The notes beneath the pieces are model-generated. The model saw only the letters and a list, made by a program, of their open reading frames with translations, was not told the DNA's origin and ran no database searches. This document shows positions 1-5,689 of a DNA stretch of 8,493 nucleotides, one piece after another (position 1 is the first letter of the stretch; each line of letters opens with the position of its first letter). The stretch is from Chloroflexota bacterium (GTDB taxonomy: Bacteria > Chloroflexota > Dehalococcoidia > UBA3495). Made by a program: the position numbers and the translations under genes. The stretch is taken from NCBI GenBank assembly GCA_002707185.1, contig PAMF01000022.1, positions 12,296 through 20,788 of the forward strand, given 5' to 3'.

Positions 1-266
1 GATGTATTCAAATATAAGAACCATGCACCGGTTTCACCTGAACGTTGCGTAGGACTATCGTTATCCTCTCCGATTTGGTCCAGTGAAGGTCCTACGTGCC
101 GCATAGGGTCGCCGAAAACTGGCCGTTCGATTTTAATTACCTCAGCGCCCAGTGTGGCTAGTAGCTTGGTGCAGTAAGGCCCTGCTATGTAATGGGTAAG
201 GTCTATGACCTTGACTCCCGTTAATAATCCATCTTGTGCTATGTCGGAATGAGCAATGTAAGTCAT
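1..266 (-). CDS. CoA-transferase family III (CaiB/BaiF) protein, N-terminal part, cut by the window edge
   Basis: Reading leftward from the ATG at 266 gives 88 uninterrupted codons running off the window. The N-terminus matches the CaiB/BaiF family: [20 protein letters not shown] at about residues 17-36, then [11 protein letters not shown] (about 39-49), GDP.R (about 52-56), and FLYLNT close to the cut. These residues form the first Rossmann-like segment that holds CoA. Members move CoA between carboxylic acids (formyl-CoA:oxalate, carnitine, succinyl-CoA:mesaconate and others) through an aspartyl-CoA intermediate. The catalytic Asp lies beyond the window, so the substrate cannot be named. 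The stretch between the GP at about 60 and FLYLN is longer than in the formyl-CoA transferases I know. The gene begins 47 bases after the fhs stop, suggesting cotranscription. The start is fixed by an in-frame stop six codons upstream (TAA at 284-282), yet there is no good Shine-Dalgarno sequence: the nearest AAGGA is about 27 bases away. Confidence 0.86.
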   Translation of the reverse strand, partial: MTYIAHSDIAQDGLLTGVKVIDLTHYIAGPYCTKLLATLGAEVIKIERPVFGDPMRHVGPSLDQIGEDNDSPTQRSGETGAWFLYLNT

Positions 267-313
267 AATAATTTCAGTCTGTTATCTTTTCGTATCCTTT
301 TTAGCAGATATGG

Positions 314-1948
314 CTATTCGAACCCAATGATATTACCTGCATTATCTACATCCATGTCGAGAGCTCTTGGGAGGGAAGGCAAACCGGGTAACGTTTCAAT
401 CCTTCCGGCTAACGCATACAAAAACCCCGCACCTACTGATGCTCTTATATCTGTTATAGGGAAAGAATACCCCGAAGGACGGCCCTTCTTGGTAGGGTCA
501 TGGGATATGGACAAATGCGTTTTCGCCATGCAGATTGGCAAGTTACCCCAACCCTGGGATTCAAAATATCGTAATCTACGACGGGCCTCGGGTGACCAGT
601 TTACCTCCCCTGCCCCGTATATTTTTCTTGCTAGGGATAACACTTTATTTTCTACGCTATCATTTAAGTCGTACGCGTATTCTATTTGAGAGTTTATCCC
701 GGTGGCTTTAATAACTGAGTCTGCCAACTCTGTCATTCCTTCGCCTCCATCTGCAAAACCCGTGGCGTGTACTGCGGCTTCTGCTCCAGAGGCTTGTGCT
801 ATCTGGGTTACGGCGTCTAACTCTTCTTTCGTATCTTGACCAAATCTATTTATTGCAACTACTGCGGGTAAACCGAATCCCTTGATTATATCTATGTGGT
901 GGGCTAGGTTGGGACCTCCTGCTATTACCGCATCGGGGTTTGGTTGATCCAAATTCCGACGAGTCACTCCACCATGATATTTTAGGGCGCGAGCTGACGC
1001 TACCAGCACCACTGCGCTAGGTGTCAGACCACTCTGTCGTGCCTTGATGTGCATAAATTTCTCAAATCCCAGATCCGATCCAAATCCCGCCTCTGTAATA
1101 ACGAAATCAGCATATGATAGTCCCATTCGATCGGCTATTATTGAGTTGCAACCATGGGCTATGTTGCCAAATGGACCAGCGTGAACTAGAGCAGGTTGCC
1201 CTTCTTGAGTTTGAACCAAGTTCGGCATAATTGTGTGTCTGAGTACTGTCATCAGAGAACCGATTATGTTCAAAGACTCGACGGTTACTGGTTCACCGCC
1301 TCGGGTTGTCCCTATTACAATTTTAGATACACGGTCCCTCAGGTCATTCAGATCAGAGGAAAGGGCTAATATGGCCATTATCTCTGAGGCAGATACAATG
1401 TCGAACCTTGTTTCCCTCAACGGACTGTTATTTGATCCGCCAATTCCCGAGACAATATTTCGTAAAGCTCTGTCCGAAGCATCGGTTACCCTTGACCATT
1501 GAATACCTGTTGGGTCCAGGTCAGCGATCTGGTTTCTATAAACAGCGTTATCTACTAATGCAGCTAGAAGATTATGGGCTGATGCGACGGCATGGGCATC
1601 ACCAGTAAAATGTATGTTAATTTCGTCTTCGGGTAGTACTCTTGCCTTACCACCTCCCGTGCCACCGCCTTTGATTCCGTATATTGGTCCCAGTGTGGGT
1701 TCACGTAAAGTTGCAACCGTTGTTCGACCTAACTTGCCTATACCTTGCACCAGTCCCACTGCTGTAGTGGTTTTCCCTTCCCCTGCCGGGGTAGGTGTAA
1801 TTCCTGTTACAACTACTAGTTTGCCTTTTGGCCGCCCTTCCATGACTTTCAAAGCGTCAAGCGAAATTTTAGCTTTGTATTTTCCATAGGGGATTAAAAA
1901 ATCCTCTGTCAATCCTATGGAATTAGCTATTTCAATGATAGGTTTCAT
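314..1948 (-). CDS. fhs: Formate-tetrahydrofolate ligase (10-formyl-THF synthetase)
   Basis: This cytosolic enzyme makes 10-formyl-THF from formate, THF and ATP, feeding purine, formyl-Met-tRNA and, after reduction, methyl-group synthesis. The protein has 544 residues, close to the roughly 555 usual for the monofunctional bacterial enzyme, so it appears complete. The ATP-binding P-loop TPTPAGEGKTTT is at residues 51-62. It is followed by the family signature LREPTLGP (81-88) and the glycine-rich GIKGGGTGGGKA (91-102). Further conserved blocks are GPFGNIAHGCNS (258-269), VITEAGFGSDLGFEK (283-297) and VAINRFGQDT (364-373). The C-terminal block RASVGAGFLYALAGRIETLPGLP aligns with the end of the family. 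No dehydrogenase or cyclohydrolase domain is fused. The start is supported by GGAGG at 1957-1953, four bases before the ATG. The gene lies 123 bases after metH and 47 bases before the CoA-transferase gene, all in one direction. It could run in reverse to recover ATP from formyl-THF, but the sequence does not show direction. Confidence 0.98.
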   Translation of the reverse strand: MKPIIEIANSIGLTEDFLIPYGKYKAKISLDALKVMEGRPKGKLVVVTGITPTPAGEGKTTTAVGLVQGIGKLGRTTVATLREPTLGPIYGIKGGGTGGGKARVLPEDEINIHFTGDAHAVASAHNLLAALVDNAVYRNQIADLDPTGIQWSRVTDASDRALRNIVSGIGGSNNSPLRETRFDIVSASEIMAILALSSDLNDLRDRVSKIVIGTTRGGEPVTVESLNIIGSLMTVLRHTIMPNLVQTQEGQPALVHAGPFGNIAHGCNSIIADRMGLSYADFVITEAGFGSDLGFEKFMHIKARQSGLTPSAVVLVASARALKYHGGVTRRNLDQPNPDAVIAGGPNLAHHIDIIKGFGLPAVVAINRFGQDTKEELDAVTQIAQASGAEAAVHATGFADGGEGMTELADSVIKATGINSQIEYAYDLNDSVENKVLSLARKIYGAGEVNWSPEARRRLRYFESQGWGNLPICMAKTHLSISHDPTKKGRPSGYSFPITDIRASVGAGFLYALAGRIETLPGLPSLPRALDMDVDNAGNIIGFE

Positions 1949-1966
1949 AAGGCCTCCAGTTACGGT

Positions 1967-2041
1967 TGTCAGGACATGTATTTATCACTTTGATGCCACG
2001 CAGTGTGAGGCGTGGAGAGATTGCATGTTCGAATCCTGACA
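1967..2041. other. Structured intergenic segment with nested inverted repeats and a T-loop-like TTCGAATC
   Basis: TGTCAGGA at 1967-1974 is exactly complementary to TCCTGACA at 2034-2041. Just inside, CATG (1975-1978) can pair with CATG (2024-2027), leaving TTCGAA (2028-2033) as a one-sided bulge. At the centre CCACGC (1996-2001) pairs perfectly with GCGTGG (2010-2015) across an eight-base loop. On the plus strand TTCGAATCCTG resembles a tRNA T arm, and the total length is tRNA-like. However, the supposed T stem has mismatches, there is no D arm and no seven-base anticodon loop, and no matching acceptor strand exists. It could be a structured leader for fhs, a processing or termination site after metH, a decayed tRNA or att remnant, or chance. 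The pairing is seen directly; the function is unknown. Confidence 0.4.
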
Positions 2042-2046
2042 GGCAG

Positions 2047-2068
2047 GGATAACCCGTTTGGTTAATCC
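2047..2068 (-). terminator. Small hairpin right after the metH stop, possible weak or non-intrinsic terminator
   Basis: Read on the minus strand, GGATTAACC and GGTTATCC form an eight-pair stem with one bulged T and a five-base loop, beginning only a few bases after the metH stop codon. No run of T follows it, so it does not meet the usual definition of an intrinsic terminator. It may act as a 3' end stabiliser or attenuate read-through into fhs. The fold is visible; the role is inference. Confidence 0.25.
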
Positions 2069-2071
2069 TAG

Positions 2072-5000
2072 TTATACCTGTGATTCTAGGTTTTCGATAT
2101 CTTTTTCGCTCAAATTAAAGTATTTGGAATCCGGATGGTGAAAAACGAGAGCAGTAACCGATCCTTCAGGATCCATCATAAAGCCTTCAGTTAGTTCTAC
2201 CCCTATGTTGTTGTTGACGTCCAACAACTTGAATAGCTTTTCTTGATCTTCTAATCTGGGGCAGGCGGGATATCCAAATGAATACCTTGTGCCCCTGTAT
2301 TGGGCTCTAAATAGGTCTGAGTTGTTGATGTTTGAGGAATCTCCGAAACCCCACATTTGGCGAATTTGTTGATGCAGAACTTCGGCGAATGCTTCGGCGG
2401 ATTCTAATGCTAAAGCTTGTAAGATATGTGAATCTAGGAAACGTCCTTCTTCCCGCCATTTATCTGCCAATTCTCTGATGCCTGGTCCAACAGTAGTAGA
2501 GAACATGGCAACATAGTCTTTATCCCTAGCATCACCTTTAGGACGACTGTAATCAGAAATACAAAGGCCATCGCGCTGAGATTGTCTTCCGAACATAAAT
2601 CTATCTAGTTCAGTTTCACTATCACTATCGTAGATGACTAGGTTTTGCCCGTCGGAGCTACAAGGGAAGAATTTGAACACTGCTGAAGCTGTTATGTTCG
2701 GGTCCGCCAAGATTAAATCTTCTACTTTTCTAACTGACTCTCTAAGTTCAGCCGCCGAGGGGTCCCCATTTTCGAGAGCGTCCTCGAAACGTCCCTGATA
2801 TCCCAGGTGCCTAACGTAAAGCATCTGGGGATTTATAAAGGAAAAAATCTTATCTAGGTCATAGTCCTTCACAACATGTACCCGTAGATCGGGGGGTTGC
2901 GGAATTGGGAAATCATGGTTGATTCGGGCAGGAGAAACGGGAGTTTCGTTCACTTCTGTAGATGTTTGGCGTTTTTGTTCGGCTTGTAATAATTCGTCTG
3001 TTTCAGCCTCAATCTGAGAAGAAAGTTTTTGGAATTCGTCCGAATCTCGTAAAGTATTGGCTAGAGCCAGGCCAGTCATCGCGTCTTGAGCGTAGGCTAC
3101 CAGTCCATCGTAGTCGGGCCCTATCCTGAGACGTGTGAATCTGTTAGATAAAGCTGCTCCTCCGACCAGTATAGGAGGGTTTATTCCTGCTTGCTTCAAA
3201 TCTCTAACTGTTTCTACCATCATCTGAGCTGATTTAACTAATAACCCGGATAGTCCAATAATATCTGGGTTATGTTCTCGGTAGGCATCTATGAGGTCTT
3301 GAGGTGGGACTTTTATCCCTAGGTTGATTACGTCATATCCATTGTTGGAGAGAATGATCTCTACGAGATTCTTCCCGATATCGTGGACATCTCCCTTTAC
3401 TGTGGCCAGTAAAACTTTTCCTTTTGCAGCTGTGTCTAGACGATCCATGTAGGGTTCGAGGTGGGAGACCGCGAATTTCATAGATTCGGCAGACTGTAAT
3501 ACCTCAGCGACTATTAATTGATTAGCATTGAATTGGCGTCCAACTTCATCCATTCCATCCATTAAGGGCCCATTAATGATAGCTAAGGGCGCTCTTCCTT
3601 GAAGGGCTTCATCCAGATCTTCGGCTAAGCCTTCTTTGCTGCCTTCGATGATGGCCATAGACAATCGTTGATCGAGTGGCATGCTTTGGCGGTCTTCACT
3701 CGACGTTTTCGGTGCTTTATCCCTAAAGTGATCCGCGAACGCGGCCACGGGGTCATCACCCGTATACCAAATCAAGTTTTCAGCTAATTGTCTCTCATCT
3801 TCAGGGATTGAGTTATAGCGTTGCAATAATTCGGAATTTACAATGGCCATATCTAGGCCTGCTTGGACACAATGGTACAGAAAGACTGAGTTGAAGACTT
3901 CCCGACCCGCGGGTGGGAGGCCAAAAGATACATTTGATATGCCTAATATAGTTTTAGTCCGAGGTAGGGCCCCTTTAATTAACCTAACACCTTCGATAGT
4001 TTCTGCTGCGGATCCGATATAGTTTCGATCGCCTGTTCCGGCTGGGAATACTAGAGGATCAAACATAATATCTTCTTCGGGCACGTTGTAATTTTCCGTT
4101 AACAGTTGATGAGATCGCAGGGCTACTTCGAGTTTTCGTTCTTTAGTAATGGCTTGGGCTTGTTCCTTATCGTCGTCTATGCAGCCAACTACGAGGGCAG
4201 CTCCATATCTCCTAGCCAGAGGCACCACCGCTTCAAACCTCGCTTCACCATCTTCTAGGTTTATGGAGTTTATAATAGATTTACCTTGAAGGCGTTTTAA
4301 TGCTTCTTCTATCACTACAGAATCAGTTGAATCGATCATTATCGTAGCTTTAACCTTTTTAGTTACGTGGTCCAAAAAATCTACGACGTCATTCAGTTCA
4401 TTCCGGTCAGGATCTTGGAGACAAACGTCCAGTACATGGGCGCCATTTCTAATTTGTCTACGACCGACCTCTGCTGCTTCTTCAAAAGATCCTTGGTTGA
4501 TCAATCTACGAAATCTACGGCTGCCTAATACGTTGGTTCGTTCCCCCACTATTACGGGTCTGGTATCTTCATCAACCACCAAAGCCTCAATTCCTGATAC
4601 CCGTGTTTCTGACGGTCCTTTTGAAACCCTTGTTGATTTTTGTTGAACGGTTTCCGATAACAGTTGAATGTGCTCAGGTCCGGTACCGCAACACCCACCT
4701 ATTACGTTCACCCACCCAGATTCAATGAATCTACCCAGAGTGCTAGCAAGCATTTCTGGGGTCTCATTGTATTTGCCATCTTCATCGGGTAATCCCGCAT
4801 TGGGTATACAGGCAGTTGGAAAGCGAGATAAGCCGGCTAGTGTTCTAATATGGTCGGTCATAAATTCTGGCCCGGTTGCGCAGTTGAACCCAATCCATAA
4901 CAGGTCGCGGTGAGCCAATGATGTGTATAGTGCCTCGGCGTCCTGGCCAGCGAGCAAGGTTCCCATTGGTTCTATAGTGCCTTGTACCGCTATGGGAATA

Positions 5001-5578
5001 TCTCGGTTGAGCTTGGAGAGGGCACGGTCTATACCATTCAGCCCTGCTTTAACGTTAATGGTGTCTTGGCTAGTTTCAAGTAGCAATAGATCTACGCCGC
5101 CTTCAATCAAGCCGGCGGCTTGTTCTTCGTATGCGGATGCCAGTTCATCAAAAGTTATACCACCTGTGACCGAGATGGTTTTGGTTGTTGGCCCCATAGA
5201 ACCAGCGACGAATCTGGGCTTATTTTCCTGACTGGACTGATCGGCTACCTTTCGGGCGAGTAGAGCGGCCTCCATGTTTATGCGTGAGGCCTCATGGGAT
5301 AAATCATATTCGGCCAGTACTACGGAAGTGGCACCGAATGTGTTGGTTTCTATAATGTCTGCTCCGGAGTCCAGATAACTCTGGTGTATATCGGATATGA
5401 TATCTGGCCTGGTTATAATCAAATATTCGTTACAACCCTCGTATTCGGGGCCTCCAAAATCGGCTGGTCCCAAATCCTTGCCTTGTATTGCCGTCCCCAT
5501 TGCTCCATCCATTACGAGTATTCGTCCGCCTGACTGGAGTAACGATTTCAGTTCATTTATTCGATTATTCTCGTTCAT
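2072..5578 (-). CDS. metH: Cobalamin-dependent methionine synthase, full-length
   Basis: MetH moves a methyl group from 5-methyl-THF to cob(I)alamin and on to homocysteine, giving methionine and THF in the cytosol. At 1168 residues it has all modules, slightly shorter than the E. coli enzyme (1227). The homocysteine domain (about 15-310) has MDGAMGT (23-29) and zinc ligands Cys232 (FNCATGP) and Cys296-Cys297 (GGCCGT). The pterin domain (about 340-600) begins at VGERTN (344-349) and has DVC (384-386), MIDST (414-418) and GISNVSFGLP (546-555). The cobalamin cap is at about 630-720. The B12 Rossmann domain (about 720-845) has DVHDIGKN with axial His732, SGLL (777-780) and GGAALSNRFT (806-815). 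A polar linker rich in E, Q, S and T (about 848-890) leads to the reactivation domain (about 897-1168), with Arg1098 in RYSFGYPACP for AdoMet. No domain is missing. The ATG at 5578 has only a weak GGA-containing ribosome site. No cobalamin or SAM riboswitch is visible in the 111-base upstream gap. Confidence 0.98.
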   Translation of the reverse strand: MNENNRINELKSLLQSGGRILVMDGAMGTAIQGKDLGPADFGGPEYEGCNEYLIITRPDIISDIHQSYLDSGADIIETNTFGATSVVLAEYDLSHEASRINMEAALLARKVADQSSQENKPRFVAGSMGPTTKTISVTGGITFDELASAYEEQAAGLIEGGVDLLLLETSQDTINVKAGLNGIDRALSKLNRDIPIAVQGTIEPMGTLLAGQDAEALYTSLAHRDLLWIGFNCATGPEFMTDHIRTLAGLSRFPTACIPNAGLPDEDGKYNETPEMLASTLGRFIESGWVNVIGGCCGTGPEHIQLLSETVQQKSTRVSKGPSETRVSGIEALVVDEDTRPVIVGERTNVLGSRRFRRLINQGSFEEAAEVGRRQIRNGAHVLDVCLQDPDRNELNDVVDFLDHVTKKVKATIMIDSTDSVVIEEALKRLQGKSIINSINLEDGEARFEAVVPLARRYGAALVVGCIDDDKEQAQAITKERKLEVALRSHQLLTENYNVPEEDIMFDPLVFPAGTGDRNYIGSAAETIEGVRLIKGALPRTKTILGISNVSFGLPPAGREVFNSVFLYHCVQAGLDMAIVNSELLQRYNSIPEDERQLAENLIWYTGDDPVAAFADHFRDKAPKTSSEDRQSMPLDQRLSMAIIEGSKEGLAEDLDEALQGRAPLAIINGPLMDGMDEVGRQFNANQLIVAEVLQSAESMKFAVSHLEPYMDRLDTAAKGKVLLATVKGDVHDIGKNLVEIILSNNGYDVINLGIKVPPQDLIDAYREHNPDIIGLSGLLVKSAQMMVETVRDLKQAGINPPILVGGAALSNRFTRLRIGPDYDGLVAYAQDAMTGLALANTLRDSDEFQKLSSQIEAETDELLQAEQKRQTSTEVNETPVSPARINHDFPIPQPPDLRVHVVKDYDLDKIFSFINPQMLYVRHLGYQGRFEDALENGDPSAAELRESVRKVEDLILADPNITASAVFKFFPCSSDGQNLVIYDSDSETELDRFMFGRQSQRDGLCISDYSRPKGDARDKDYVAMFSTTVGPGIRELADKWREEGRFLDSHILQALALESAEAFAEVLHQQIRQMWGFGDSSNINNSDLFRAQYRGTRYSFGYPACPRLEDQEKLFKLLDVNNNIGVELTEGFMMDPEGSVTALVFHHPDSKYFNLSEKDIENLESQV

Positions 5579-5604
5579 ATCTGTCCATTTGCTGATGATA
5601 ATTC

Positions 5605-5640
5605 GGATCCAATTGTATCATCGGACTTGATTAAACCCAA
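5605..5640 (-). promoter_or_regulatory. Candidate sigma-70 type promoter for metH
   Basis: On the minus strand the -35-like TTGGGT (5640-5635) is separated by exactly 17 bases from TACAAT (5617-5612). The -10 is extended by an upstream TG (TGATACAAT, 5620-5612). Initiation would fall near 5605 and leave a leader of about 27 bases. The -35 matches the consensus only in its TTG, but the extended -10 and the spacing compensate. It lies between the aminopeptidase stop and metH, so it would allow metH, fhs and the CoA-transferase gene to be transcribed as their own unit. No cobalamin or SAM riboswitch fits in so short a leader. Confidence 0.45.
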
Positions 5641-5689
5641 TGTACGAATTAAATTCCTTTCTTAATCACGATTGAATGGTGGTTTTGGG

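Noticed and set aside
234..689. Plus-strand open frame of 151 codons opposite the end of fhs and the start of the CoA-transferase gene
   Set aside because: It overlaps two well-supported minus-strand genes, shows no recognisable domain and has no good ribosome site. It is an antisense shadow.
1233..1889. Three shorter plus-strand open frames opposite fhs
   Set aside because: All lie wholly inside the conserved fhs coding region, and their composition (for example proline- and valine-rich stretches opposite the glycine-rich ATP site) is that of an antisense reading.
1949..2020. A separate sigma-70 promoter for fhs
   Set aside because: There is a TGATAAAT-like element on the minus strand near 1981-1990, but no acceptable -35 at 16-18 bases.
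1967..2046. A functional tRNA gene in the metH-fhs gap
   Set aside because: A T-loop-like sequence and a tRNA-like length are present, but no D arm or seven-base anticodon loop can be drawn, the T stem has mismatches, and no acceptor strand pairs with the bases after the T arm.
1949..2071. A tetrahydrofolate riboswitch ahead of fhs
   Set aside because: The location is suggestive, but I could not match the conserved core of the known THF riboswitch to these hairpins.
4668..5630. Plus-strand open frames opposite the metH N-terminal half
   Set aside because: They mirror strongly conserved MetH codons, and none resembles a known protein.
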